A DNA stretch of 64,000 bases from Cannabis sativa (taxonomy: Eukaryota > Streptophyta > Magnoliopsida > Rosales > Cannabaceae): assembly GCF_029168945.1 (NCBI RefSeq), contig NC_083602.1, positions 88,918,027 through 88,982,026 on the forward strand. The letters are read 5' to 3'. The position numbers and the translations under genes were made by a program. Under the pieces are notes generated by a model. It was not told where the DNA came from, did not search any database, and was given only the letters and a program-made list of their open reading frames with translations. Numbering within the stretch: position 1 is the first letter of the stretch; every line of letters starts with the position of its first letter. Positions 48,786-61,700 of this stretch are shown one piece after another.

Positions 48786-49379
48786 AAATATTAAGTTCAA
48801 TTTTTAGTAGTAATAATATTTAAGTTTAAATTTTAGTAGTAATAATATTTAAGCTATATTTTTGGATGCTATTATATCTGCATATCATTTTCCTATGGGT
48901 TTATTTTATAAATATGATTTTTTTGTAAGTGGTTTAGAAATATATGGAAAAATAAAGAAATTTTATAAAAACTGGAAAAATGAATAAAAAATTTAAAATA
49001 TGAAAATAATTAATTAGTATATATAATCTCTCAACTAATGCCATTTTTTTCCAGTGTTTTGCTTAAGCCAAGATTTTCTCTTTTGTTTTTTTTTTCTTTT
49101 TAACAACAATCAAATTCTTTTTTATTGAGTAATAGTCTAATTTTTTGTTTGACACCCAATAACAAATTTCTAAAGTTTTTTTTATAACTTTTAATATTCT
49201 ACACAAATATTTATGAAGTTTTGTCATTGATCTTAATTTTTTTTTTAATTTGGATTTTAAGTTTGTTAGTGCCACACATAATGAAATAACATATATATTT
49301 AGCTATTTACCCTAATTAATATGAAGAAAAAAATAGAATGTTAATTTTCAATATATAAAGATAAAAAAAAAGTAACCTA

Positions 49380-50430
49380 ATAGTCATATAAGTGATACTT
49401 TTTAACACCATATAATTAATTTGGAACCTTAAAAAAAGCAATAACAAAAAAAAACATAGTAAAAAAAAGTAAAAAAAAAAAATTATCCTGATACTTTTTG
49501 GACACTATAGAAGTAACTATAAAAGTAACCTGAAACAATTAATAAAGATAATAATAAAATGAACCTACTTATTTTAACATTATTAAAGTAACCTAAATAA
49601 TTACACGCATAACAAATAGTAACCTAGTACTTTGAAATGCCATAAAAATTAACATATGCTAGAGACAACATCACAAAGTAACCCGATATATTTTTAATAC
49701 CACTACCATTACACATGTAGTCTATTGGCAATATCAAAAAGTAAGATAATATTTTTTTAACTCCACTACCATTACACATGCAACTTATTGGCAACATCAA
49801 AAAGTAACTCGATGATTCTAAAGTAACCTGGTACCTAGAATATTGAATTTAGTTGTGTGCTACATTTTGACTGATTTTAATGCAAACATAACATTTTTTT
49901 CCTTTTTGTCTTTTATTATATTTTTGAAAGTAACTTAGTACTTGAAATATTAAATTTTCTTGTTATTCTATATTTTTTTTACACATGTAACCTATTAATA
50001 ACATCAAAAAGTAACCTGATATTTTCTAAAGTAATTTGGTACCTGGAATATTGAATTTTGTTAGTAACATAATTTTTCATCTTTTGTCTTTTATTTTGCT
50101 TTCTAGAGTAATTTGGTCCCTAAAATATGAAATTTTGTTGATGTGCTATATTTTTTACACATATGTAACCTATTCGCAACATCAAAAAGTAACCCAATAT
50201 TTTTTAAAATAATTCGATACCTGAAATATTAAATTTGGTTGATGTGTTATATTTCTTACACATGTAACCTATTGACAAATCAAAAGTAACCTGGAACCTG
50301 AAATATTAAATTAGGTTTAGTGTGTTATATTTTGACTGGTTTTAATGCAAAAGTAACATGTTTTTTTGTTTTTGTCTTTTTGTCTTTTATCCTGCTTTCT
50401 AAAGTAACTTGGTACCTGAGAATTTAAATA
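49380..50430. repeat. Irregular tandem array of AAAAAGTAACCTGATA units
   Basis: A block reading roughly ACACATGTAACCTATTGGCAA, then CATCAAAAAGTAACCTGATA and GTACCTGAAATATTAAATTT, recurs at least five times at uneven spacing of about 70-180 bp (cores near 49730, 49795, 50005, 50183 and 50280). TTGATGTGCTATATTTT lies between some units. No reading frame is kept, so this is non-coding repeat DNA. Confidence 0.75.
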
Positions 50431-52240
50431 AAATATCATTGCATTCCTTTATAAAATATAAAATCAAAATGTTAATTTATATTCAAATAAATAAACAAAA
50501 AATACTTTGTAATAATTAAGTTAAAAATAAAATAAACCTTCTACATATATTAATAAATAGATTTCTTTAAAGAAAAAATAAAATAGAAATTTAAGTTAAG
50601 AAAGAATGATTATGTAGAGTTAAAATAAATAAAATAATTATAATATAAATGTATATATATATTAATGATTTGCTTTAAAAAATATTAGAAATCTTTAAAC
50701 ATATGTTAATAAAATGAAAATATGGCTTTATTTAATAAAAACTTAAAAATATGGAAATATTTTTCCATACAACTAACTTAAATTGTAAAAAAGCCATAAG
50801 TTAAGTAAATCTCTAATTTTTCCATATCTATAAAATTTAAGGAAAAAATGCCATATTCTACGTAATTTCCTCTTTTCCTATTCGATTGACTTTTTTCTTG
50901 ATTGGGCATGGCGCTGTCCTCTTTTTCTAGAGGTCTCCATTCTCTTAGTAAATATTTATTTTCAAATGGACTAAAGAAGATGATGGAAATGAACTACCAA
51001 ATAATTTTTACATAGAATCTTATAATTGGAGGGGATGTTTTAAAGAATATTTGATGACATATTTTTGGCATATTTAAAGAAGGTTTACTATGAGAGTGAA
51101 AAAGAATGAAGAATGAATAACATATTTTATTTTTTCTCTTTCTTATTTTTTATTATTATTACCAACATACATCCACATAAAATATGGACCATGGCCAAGT
51201 AATATGGTTTAATTTTACATTTTTACAATTTTACAATCTCAGGGGTTGTTTATTGGAGTGGTATTGCTACCTATGTAATATGGTTTAATTTTGAGGTTTT
51301 TACACCACATATTTATTGAAATTTTCAATTTTTTATTTTTTCTTTATTGTGGGGTGGATTTTTTTTTTTTTAAAAATACTGTGTAAAGTTTTCACGGTTG
51401 TTTTACGGTTATTTTTTAGTTGTTTTATTGTTGTTTTAATTATAGAGTTTTGTTATTTTACGATTATTTTATAAAAAGACAATATTTTTGAAAAAAAATT
51501 CTGTTTGACAGTAAAATTGTAAAGTTTTGTTGAAAATTTTGTATTTTTGTAAAAATTCCTTTAATTTTAAAGATCAATTAAAGTGTTTAAATATGGACTA
51601 TGACCACATGATATTTTCTTTCAAGATCAATTTTATAGTGTTTAAAATTAGTGTTTTATGTAATTATCTCTTTTTTCTTAGAAAGAAGTTACTTTTTACC
51701 AAAAAATTATTATTTTAATGTAATGTGGAATCATAGTGGAGCTTTTAGAGTTGTATTTTTTTTATAAGAAAATAAGTTAAATTTTATGTAAATGAGAGAT
51801 AAAATAAAAAAGTATTATTTTAAGATGATGTATGTTATTGACCTAATTTGTTTGTTAACAAATTTAGAAGTTCGTGAACGAGTAATAAGATGAACATAAG
51901 TCGATAAAAAATAACTAATTTTTTGAAATAAATTTGGTAATGATGAACAAGAGAATTTTTATAGTGGTGTTCACCTCCTTTCAACGGTAATGGGCTGCTC
52001 CACTTATAGTGCTATTGATCTCAATATTTAAGAAGAGTTCTCTAGAGTTATATTCTCTAAGAGTTCAATTGAGAAGTGGGAGTTCAAGTGTTTTACCTTT
52101 TTTATATAGATTTCTTAACCCAAGGTATCTCTTACCTTAATCATAGTTAAGTTAAATTTAAAATACAAAATAATAATAGAATAACATTTCAAACATATAT
52201 TTAAAAAATGATAAACTGCTGAAGATATTCTTTAATCACA
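50431..52240. other. AT-rich intergenic DNA, no gene seen
   Basis: Only chance frames. Short GGTTGTTTTACGGTTATTTT-like duplications occur near 51400-51480. Confidence 0.5.
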
Positions 52241-52244
52241 GGTG

Positions 52245-52620
52245 CTAGCTTGTTTTCATCATGAGAAGCACATGCTGGAATGTTGGTGAGGGGTACGTGC
52301 TGATGTCAAGATCATGAAGTTGATGAGTTATGAAAAGCACATGCTGAAGTGAGAAGCATCTCGGAATGAACTGAGATGGACCTTGTGAAGAACATCTCGG
52401 GTAGGGTCGAAGTGATGGTGTTGGTGATGAGGAGGCCAAAGTGATGATGGTGTGGATAAGCTTGTCTCGAAGTGACCGAAGTGATGCTTGGCCAAGAAGT
52501 TGCCGAGATGATGCTTCGACCATGAGGATCTCGACCATGGGGGAGGAGACTAGACATGGAGTCATCACCTAGGTGCTTACGTGATTGGAGATGGTATCAC
52601 CACCTAGGTGCCTAGGTAAT
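52245..52620. other. GC-richer island with GAAGTGATG-type repeats
   Basis: About 330 bp stand out from the AT-rich surroundings. AAGCACATGCTG recurs near 52265 and 52336; GAAGTGA and CTCGA motifs repeat to 52540; CACCTAGGTGC is repeated at 52567 and 52601. A 107-residue - strand frame is open here (52568-52245) but has low complexity and no recognisable domain. It could be part of a transposon or captured sequence. Confidence 0.4.
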
Positions 52621-52645
52621 TTTTTTATTATTGTTTTTTCTATTT

Positions 52646-53007
52646 GAGTAATTTGTGATATAAATACTTAAGTTTAACTCTCAATTGTAAAAGAATACCT
52701 AAGTTTAATTTTTGGTAGTAATAATACTTAAGTTATATTTTTAAAACTCTGTAGGTACTTGATCGTTAAAACTCTGTAGGTACTTGATCATTTTCTTATT
52801 AGTATATTTATATTAATTTTTTTTTAAAATAAAAATTTAATGACTTGGACCAATCAGGAATTGTCACGTGGCAATTTACTTAACACTTAACAGTCATGTA
52901 CTTACAAAAGTTTTAAAATTATAACTTAAATATTATTATCGCTAAAAATTAAACTTATATATTTATTTACAACTGAGAAACTTAGGTATTTATACCGTAA
53001 ATTACTC
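52646..53007. mobile_element. Long-TIR MITE (GAGTAATTTGTGATATAAATA type)
   Basis: The left arm (GAGTAATTTGTGATATAAAT, then ACTTAAGTTTAACTCTCAATT and TAGTAATAATACTTAAGTTA) is inversely matched by the right arm (TAACTTAAATATTATTATCG, then AACTGAGAAACTTAGGTATT and CCGTAAATTACTC). The inverted repeats exceed 120 bp. AAAACTCTGTAGGTACTTGA is present twice in tandem at 52742 and 52768. Related fragments occur near 48780-48865. Confidence 0.8.
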
Positions 53008-53364
53008 TTTCTGTTTTTTGCAAAATTAGGGTATAACATGCGTACTTTTGGCAACTATAAATATTGCTCTATTGGAGATGCTATTAAAGATTCTCTCATA
53101 TCATCTATTAAAAAAATGATTAATTTAAAGTTTATATATATGTTTAGAGTTGTTAACTTTTTTTAAAAAAAATATGTCAAATCGTATGTAAATAAAAGAG
53201 AAAATAATAACAAAAATATTTTAAGATGATGTATTTATTTTTGGCAACTAGATGTTATTTTTATTGGAGATGCTCTTAATGTGCTTACTATGTTCTAGCA
53301 CTCACATTAGCTTCCCTGCCCTAATTTTTAAAATACATCACCAAAATTTTATTTTTTAATTTAT

Positions 53365-53547
53365 GAGCATTGCTATAAGGCACCGGTGGTGCCTAGCACC
53401 TTCTCGACATGGCGTTGCGATTGGCTAGCGATACTCTCTAAAAACTATTATATTAAATTATATGGGACCCGATACTTAGTTGGACCAATAACGATATTTA
53501 CACATAGGAGGATGCTAGACACCACTGGTACCCTTTAGCATTTCTCT
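53365..53547. mobile_element. MITE, family C, copy 3
   Basis: GAGCATTGCTATAAGGCACC at the left and GGTACCCTTTAGCATTTCTC at the right are inverted. TGGTGCCTAGCACC and GGATGCTAGACACCACTGG are also inverse. The core CGATTGGCTAGCGATACTCTC and ATATGGGACCCGATACTTAG is shared with the copies at 11956 and 18823. This is the GC-richest copy and probably the youngest. Confidence 0.8.
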
Positions 53548-54747
53548 TTTTTTATTTTACCTCATATTTACATTACACTATACATTAATCTCTCTATATT
53601 ATTAAAATAAATATTTATTCATTTTAAATACATAATATTAATTTATAAACACATGATATTAATTTAACATAAAACAAGTTTAGAACATGAATAGTAATTC
53701 TCTACATGCAAAAGTTTGGTTTATTGTTTTGAAAAAATTATTTAAAATACATCACTATCACTTGATGTATGATATAATTTAACCATTCTTTTCTCTACTT
53801 TAAAGGAGCGAATGTAAGTGCTCTTATTTGGCATAACAAGTTTATACTCTTGCTCTTTGAGAGGTGGAAGAGTTGAATTTCTATGGGGATAAAATCGTGT
53901 TTCGAAAAGAAAAGAAAAACAAATCAAACCAAAATAATAATAAAACAAATATAGTTAAGGAGAAGAAAAAAAACGAAAGCATTTTCTACACGGAACCAAT
54001 TAAATTTGGTAAAAAGAGAAATTCAGTTCTTTATGCCTTTACATTAAAATATGTCAAAGACTCAAAACTTTGGCCTCAAAATCAAATGCATGCCATCAAT
54101 TAATCAACTATTTGTTTTTTCTTTTTTATCAAAAAAAAAAAAAACTATTTGTTTTTTCTTCTTCTCCATTTAATATGTCGTGATCTCATATTATATAATT
54201 TATTAAATATTTAAATAGTCCACCATATTATACTATAAAAAAATGTGACACCTAATTCAGAAACAATTCAAGTAAAAATAAGATTATCTTAAAAAATAAT
54301 ACAAGTAAATTGTTGTGAGAAAAATTTAAACAATACCAAAAACTAGAGTATTCGAGCTAAGCAAGACCCACGTATAAATTTGCAAGTATTCGATGATGAA
54401 TAATCAAAATAACACAGAGATAACTAGAATGGAAAGAATAAACAAATAAAGAATACTAAAGAATTATGGTGGTTCAGTTAGAGTTCGGTCCACTTAATCC
54501 ACTTTGGAAGAGAGATTGTAGTTAGTCTTATTTAGATTGGATCACTCATTTATATAGAAAGTAAGTGATCTTTCAATTTACATAATCAGTCAAACAAGAG
54601 CGTTACATTATTAATTACACTTATTGAGATAAGAAACTTTTACAAAATAAATGAAGGGACAATTTTGACCGTTCTTATTTAATATCTGAACGGGTGCGAT
54701 TATTAAAATTGAACATCAGTCGTTCATATCCTGAGTAACACATGCAA
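53548..54747. other. Intergenic DNA with a possible decayed LTR
   Basis: No gene. The part from about 54320 to 54740 has LTR-like features on the - strand (a TATATAAATG box near 54552 and a GGTTCAGTTAGAGTTCGGTC stretch common in copia LTR surroundings) but no paired ends were found. Confidence 0.35.
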
Positions 54748-54935
54748 CACTACTATAAAATAATTTTTCTCGACGTTTTTAAACAGTCGTATAAAGTATT
54801 CCTGTCGCTTATACGACCGTCGTAAAACGGGCAAAATAGGCGATAGTTAAAAACTATCGCTAATGTGGACTTCTCGACGGTTTAAAAATGTCGCCTATAC
54901 CAGGGTCTAGGCGACGGTATTAAACCGTGCCCTAT
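54748..54935. mobile_element. Terminus of a CACTA (En/Spm-type) transposon
   Basis: It begins CACTACTATAAAATAATTT, the CACTA-type terminal repeat. It continues with subterminal motifs CGACGGT/CTCGACG/GTCGCCTA in both orientations, typical of this superfamily in plants. The opposite end is not visible before the composite retroelement at 55348. Confidence 0.7.
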
Positions 54936-55119
54936 ACTATATTATTATTTTATTCAATTAATTTATGTTTACTCAATTATATTTATCTTATATTAAAGTT
55001 CTCAAAATTAATTTAAACTATAATATTTTTTAACTTGAAATATAAATAATGTATTTTAATTTTTTTAAATCTAATTATTTAAATACTAGAAATTAATAAT
55101 AATAATTATAAAAAAAAAT

Positions 55120-55300
55120 AAAGAACGATTTGGACGGGTTAATCCGACCAAACCGATGAAATTATTAGACAGGTTGAACTTTTTTTAATTTTTAATTAGG
55201 CGGATTACAATTAAATATTTACAATCCGATATTTATATTGAGTTAGTAAAAATATGTTATAACTCGACCAAACCGACCGGCGTACACCCCTAACGATGAT
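55120..55300. mobile_element. hAT-type MITE fragment
   Basis: The right end GGCGTACACCCCTA, read inverted, is the TAGGGGTGTACGCC end of plant hAT MITEs. It is preceded by ACTCGACCAAACCGACC, which pairs with GGTTAATCCGACCAAACCG further left as a subterminal motif. The left end is unclear. Confidence 0.45.
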
Positions 55301-55347
55301 TAACTAAAAAATTATAATAGAAGATTGACAATAACACTTTTTAATAT

Positions 55348-55698
55348 TGTAACGTCCCCGCTTCAAGCCTCCATTGGGCCCTTACACCCACGGAATAATG
55401 GCTCTTATACACGAGTACGTCACTCTGGCTGCTTCATGGACTGATGACTGGCCCTACAGACCAACACGAGTGTTTCCAGCGTGCTTTGTCCTCACTCGCA
55501 CGCTTCCTGGGAAAACTTCCCAGGAGGTCACCCATCCTGAAATTGCTCCCAAGTCAAGCTCGCTTAACTGTGGAGTTCTTTCGAGATGGGCTACCGAAAA
55601 ACAAGATGCACCTTGTTGATATAGGTAGTACCAATCAATCCATTTAAGCTCTCTTCAACTATGTAGTCCCATACCTACACAGTCTCTGAATCATCCCA
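55348..55698 (-). mobile_element. Cassandra-type LTR (left, inverted)
   Basis: On the - strand this 351-bp LTR starts TGGGATGATTCAGAGACTG and ends GGGGACGTTACA. It is closely similar over its whole length to the LTR at 62742-63093. A purine-rich GGGAAGGTCAAG precedes its start as a polypurine tract. It contains 5S rRNA-like sequence, the hallmark of Cassandra TRIM elements. Confidence 0.85.
55497..55614 (-). ncRNA. 5S rRNA-like segment in the left Cassandra LTR
   Basis: On the - strand GAACTCCACAGTTAAGCGAG and AGGATGGGTGACCTCCTGGG correspond to the internal promoter (A box, C box) of plant 5S rRNA genes. The A box has GCGAGC where 5S has GCGTGC. The 5' third has diverged from 5S. It is an LTR component, not a ribosomal gene. 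Confidence 0.85.
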
Positions 55699-55849
55699 CT
55701 TGACCTTCCCTGTGCGTGTGGGATTGTACAAATTTTACCCGCATTTCCCTTACGGATCACGGGACTACTGACTGTCACAATCACCCCCCCTTACGGGATC
55801 CGACGTCCTCGTCGACCACACTTCCGGCTGGGTCAAGGCTCTGATACCA
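55699..55849 (-). mobile_element. Cassandra internal domain and primer-binding site (left)
   Basis: On the - strand the Met-tRNA-type primer site TGGTATCAGAGCC (55849-55837) starts an interior of about 150 bp. That interior matches the right copy (CCGGAAGTGTGGTCGACGAG, then CCCGTGATCCGTAAGG). What should be the preceding Cassandra LTR end is instead a different LTR end, GGGGCGTTATA. Confidence 0.8.
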
Positions 55850-55852
55850 TTT

Positions 55853-58704
55853 ATAACGCCCCGATATTTTGCCTTATTTTACAAAAATACTATTTTCATG
55901 CATAATTTGAAAAGATAAAAAAATAATTTAAATACAACAGTGGATTTTAAAAATTCAAAATGCAACAGAGAAGGATCCTTCATTTGTAAAACAAGATACA
56001 GTAAGTAAATAATTTTAAATAATGCATTTCCACCGTGTTAGATTTATCAACTGCTTAAAATAAAACTAAGACACTACTGGCGTTCTAGATCGTTTGTCCG
56101 CCCGTAGCCGCTCACAGTATACGTACGAACCGACCCCGCTCACTATACATACTTCCCCGTCTAATACTTGCAGGGGAAAGTAAGGGGGGTGAGCTAAAAG
56201 CTCAGTAAGGAAATGCTTATCAAACAATACCATATAATATCACACATACCATTAATGTATTTATTAAGTTTTAGCAATATCATACATGCTCTTTTATAAC
56301 TATAACCAAATAACTGTACATATGGAAACCTTTATCATATAGATCCATAAAAATTGTTCACACCATACATATATACAGAGATCATAACTCCAGTGTCACA
56401 TTCATAACATAATCATATCAATACTATAAATAATAATGCCATTACCATAATATTGGCATATCATAGCCATTACTTACATAACCCGGGCCTAGTTTGCCCT
56501 ACAATATCCCGGGCCTATGCGGCCTTACTATTGTTATAGGATAGGGTATCTCTATATTCAACGAACATCACTGTATCATACCCACCATAACAATCTCATA
56601 CACGACTCAGTAAAATGTAGGGTAGGGTATCTCTACATTCAACGGCCTTATCCCGTATCATACCCCACCATGGTCCCTCACTTTACCTGAGACGTTAGCA
56701 TACAACATATAACATACAACATACACCATACACCATACACCATACACTATACACCATACACCATACACCATACACCATACACCATACACCATACACCATA
56801 CACCATACAATACACATCATACAACATACAACATTATACAAGTCATAACAACCATAATTTATATATCAATTTACGAATATTGCGTCCATACCACACATTC
56901 TCAGTACCTATACAGACTTATAATAACAGATCATAACTCATATTTCAGTACACAAAGAATCTAAATTTATGCAGATAAATACATACAAAACTATCTAATT
57001 TCCTTACCTCAAATCCCGCTGCTTAAACTTGTTATCTCGTCACTACTACCTATAATAACACATGGGTCAAGGCCCTAACATTAAAATTCACACTCTTACA
57101 GTACAGCAGAAAGAATACTATTTTTGACCAATAACTACACGGATTCAGTAAAAGTTTCCTTCATAAAAATTATAGGAAATTCAATTATCTTTCCAACGAT
57201 ATATAGATCATTAAAAATGGATTAAAACTGAGGGAGTTATGATAGTTTTACTGAAACTATTTCTGAGAAGGAATATGGAGTAACGAATCACAGGAGACAT
57301 CGGAAATACAAAGTTTTGATACTGAAATATTCCAAATCAGAGAATACTCTCTTCATAAAAGTTTTAGAAAATCAAATTCCCTTTCTAATGACACTAAAAT
57401 CTTTAAAATCGGAGTTATAACGTAAGAGATATAGATATTATATCGAAACAGTTTTCTAGAAATCCTGAAACAAATGGATTTCGAACTACAGCAATAAAAC
57501 AATAAATTTGACTTAGAATAATCAATAATTAGTGAATGGTTTCTTCATAAAACATTTGGAAAATTGAATTATCTCTTCAACAGTACCAAGATCGCTAGAA
57601 TCGGATCATTATTCAGAGAGATATTCGGATTTTACTGAAACAACTTATATAGAAAATATGAAAAAACGATTTACAACAAACAGCGTAAAAATACTAATTT
57701 TTGACATAGATAAATTTCGATTCTGTAAAATCTTTCTTCATAAGAATTATAGGAAATTTAATAAGCTTTCTATAGACACCAAGATTGCGAGAATCAGATG
57801 AGTATTTAAAGAGATATGACAGTTTTACTGAGACATGTTTCATTCTGAAAAATAAGAAAAGGAGACCTACGAAAATTCTCCTATTGTGATCAATAAATAA
57901 GTAAATGTAGAGTTTCTTACCTCAAATACATCAAGCTACTTGGATCGATAGACATAAGATGATGGTGATCAAAGATGAGAGTGAATAGTGATATAGATTT
58001 GGCTAAGGATGTAATGGAAAGATGACTTGAAAATTTTTAGGGTTAGTCTTGCTCAGATAGGTGGGAAGAATAGAACGATATAATTTTAGGGTTAATGAAA
58101 CCTATACTATTCTGACTCTTATTAGCTTTAGTTTTATGAATAATAATAATATTAACATAATAACAATAATAATATGATAAATTATTAAATAAACAAATAT
58201 CTAACTTTTAAATTTAAATTGTAAGCTCTCAATCTCGTAACTTTAGGGCTTAGTTTTGACCTAGAAAAATTACGAATTCTGATATAGTTATTTCTACAAA
58301 ATTTATAGATCTTTAAATTATCTTTCCAACGCCACTGAAATCACCTCAATCCGAGCTCTAGAACTCCAGATATGATCATTTTAGTAAAACAGTTTTTAAT
58401 CCTGCGAATTTATCCAAACCTACGAATTTTTAACATTAATTAATTAAACTCACTAAACATATTATAAAACCCTAATGGACCTTCATATTGGGCTTTAATT
58501 AAACGATTACTTACTCTGTAAAAATACCATAATATTTTACTTTCGTAGTTAATACAACTTTAACTCTCTCTAGAAAATTGGTACAACTACTCTAAGCAAT
58601 AATATCAACTCACTAACAACACAAAGAAACAAGATAATTATCCTCGCTCAATTAATATCCAAAAAAAAAAAAAAATTAAATACTATTTTAATCTGGATAT
58701 TACA
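55853..58704 (-). mobile_element. Gypsy-like long LTR
   Basis: On the - strand it starts TGTAATATCCAG directly after a pol-end/polypurine stretch (ATTTCGAGGACGAAATTTC, then AAGGAGGGTAGAA at about 58705-58735). It ends ATATCGGGGCGTTATA at 55853. The pol-end motif and purine tract are typical of plant Ty3/gypsy elements. This makes a long LTR of about 2.85 kb that contains a minisatellite and no frames. Ends are not confirmed by a second full LTR. Confidence 0.5.
56720..56810. repeat. (ACACCAT)n minisatellite
   Basis: About twelve copies of the 7-mer ACACCAT, one with ACACTAT, lie inside the gypsy-like LTR. Looser ATACAACAT repeats lie on both sides. Confidence 0.95.
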
Positions 58705-61700
58705 TTCTACCCTCCTTAAAAGAAATTTCGTCCTCGAAATTTAACTTACCAACACTCGGTGTTGAGTCGTCATGTCTTTCACCACTTACCGCATTACCTC
58801 ATTATCTACCATATATATATGGACCCAATAAACATGCATTTAACCTATGTCTTATCTGGCCAATCCATAACACATAAAATATACACAACTTAATTAAGTA
58901 TTATTATTTCTCTATACATTACTTTAAATACCAAAATATACTCCATCATAATAACTTACATATACATGCTTTGAATACATAAGTTTTGCAATCACATGCT
59001 CGTAATATATGAAAAGTTTTTCTTTCTCTTATGACCATCCTTACATGCCATTAAGAGTGAAATTATTTATTCTTCTATGAGCATCCTTACATGCCATTAA
59101 GAGTAAAATTATTTATTCTTCTATGAGCATCCTTACATGCCATTTAGAGTCACAGTATTTATTCTCTAAATGAACATCCTTACATGTCACTTGAGAACAC
59201 ATTAAACAATACAAAATAACAAACACAAAGAGTAGGGTAAAAGATCTTATGCAAACTTCTCTTTAATTATTCCCATTCTCTCGTTGAATGTTATTACGTA
59301 CTAAAATCTTACTCTCTCTCGTCTTTTTTTTTTCCCACTGTAAAGCTACGGTGTCATTCTTGCAGTTTCACAGTTGTTACTCATCGATAGATACTTTTTC
59401 CATGGCACTTGGAAATAAACATGGAATCTCTTTAAAAGGTTTTCTATGTATAAATATTTAACTATCTATCCGACCACCTTTTTGTCTAACGTTCACTTCT
59501 TAATTTCCTTTATCCATGCATTCGTTGCACTTGTCATGACTTCCCATTTTCCAGGATAATCGTCTTTGGATCCTTTTGTTGTCTGATTTTTGTATCACTC
59601 TATTGTATTTTCTTTGCTAATCTCTCTTATGGTGCTTGGTCCTCCATTACCCCCTTCAATCAAGTTGACTTGATTATGAGATTAGCTAGTTTTCTATACT
59701 AACTTTTATCTACTTTGGTATTACATCGATATAGTGATGAAGTTTAAATCTGTAATGCCGATAGATTCTGATAGTTATGTTCAATGATTGATTCTTCTAA
59801 TATACCAGCCATCTGAGGTATCACATAACTTCATACTTATCATAGCATTGATTATTCCAGCCATATTCATATCCTATATATATTGTAGCGTTCTTTAATT
59901 CACCAAAAAAAAATATCTCAACATCTTAATTGTACCTCTAAATCTTCCAAATCTCTTAAACATACATTCCAATACTGATTATTTACTTAAGACTATAACA
60001 TATATGTATTAAAACATAGAAAGCACACTAATAACCCTTTAAAATAAGTTCAATCCTACCATAGCTTATCGTAGCCCAACTATTTATTATTTGTTGACTT
60101 TTAACAATAAGTCAACCATACCAATCTCATAATGTATTGATCATCCAAGTTATCAGGGTAAGGATACTATATATATAATTTGCAAACTATGCCGAATGTA
60201 CCTTACTCTGTCCATCACTATTATACCTCCTATACCCCTACTTGTATTTGATTTATTACTCGAGACTCACTATTTATAATTCCTTAGTCAGGAATTTTTT
60301 ATTCTTACTTCCCATACTACCTTTAAGCACAAGTCAATAATTTGTTCAAGCGTCTCATTTTACATCCAAACGCCACCAAATTATCAATACCTATCTTGTT
60401 TTTTTTTCTTCTTCTAACTTTGCACTTTCAATTGGACAAGACTTAGTAGTGTGCAATAAGTTAGTTATTGTCAGCTTGAGAGAGTCCTTCCAAAGATCTC
60501 TATTACTGGCTTTTTAGATTGAGAAAAATATCTAATATTTTTCCTTTTTTTTTTTTTTTTGCTCTTAACAATTTTAGCTTTTGACAAATCCATAGTCATT
60601 TTCTTCTCGGGCACTATAGGGCCTAGAAACACCATCTCTTTTCAGAAAATGGACTTTGTGAGTTTTCCTCTTAGTTTCTCATTAGATGACACTCCAACAT
60701 ACTTATACTATTGCCCATAATATAAGTCGTAATTGGATTGTAGTATCCTTTGCTTACGTTGTGCCTTGAATTCCTTTATGTTGCATGAGTGTATTTTCTA
60801 ATCCCAACACTTATCAAAAACTTGTATAGTCCTTGACATGCCATGACATTCTTCAATATATGTTACTTTGGTCCTAATTGTGTCTCACTTTTCTCCGTCT
60901 CTAAGTGAGGCTTTCCTAACATTTTTTCATTGAGCTATACTCCACACCATTGTTGTTGCATCGTGAGTATTTGGAATCTAGTGGATGTCACCCTTGAATG
61001 CTAATTCCTCCTCTTTCTCAAGTTTTGAATTTGCGATCTACTCTCTATAGTTGTTTGTTGTACACCCGCCACAAAGCTGCATCCACAATCTCTTAGTTGT
61101 GTAGTTGTGATCAATTCCGAGTAGTCACCCTCTTAGTTGTCTCCCATTCATGTTGTACCCAAATTGTTAGCCGTGCCTGGACCTTTTTTTGTCTTTCTCC
61201 TTTGAAAATGTCTCTGTCGAAGCCATACACATTTTTCTCTATTATCTCCTCCACCAAGTAGATGACCTTGAGTTTAAAGTTTACAACTTTCCTTCGGTAA
61301 TCTAATATTTGTTGATGCTCTGCTTATCTCTTAGTGTTTAAGATACCTTCATAAGTTATTACCTCTAGTAATTTTATCATGTCTCTTTCTAACTTCTCAT
61401 TTTGGATTCTATTCAGCACACTACACTCCTTTCTATATGATGGCATCGTCCTCTCCTGACTCATTTCTATAACATACTTATCTCCAATGTCTTTGCATAC
61501 AGTACTCATACTTCTTACCATCTAACTTAAGAGTGTGTAACTTATAGAATATCCAACAAGATAGTACCTTCTCCTTAAAGATCTATTATTTCATCCTTCT
61601 TAATAAGTAGGTTTCGTAAATTATACTGTCCTTCTGGGTATAACGTCTACTATTCTAAGTCATCCCTACTTCCTATATGTTGGGCTTCCATTCATGGCTA

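Noticed and set aside
55374..55647. Overlapping frames at the left Cassandra LTR as a protein gene
   Set aside because: The sequence is an LTR with 5S rRNA-like content and is repeated at 62742-63093; the frames are by-products.
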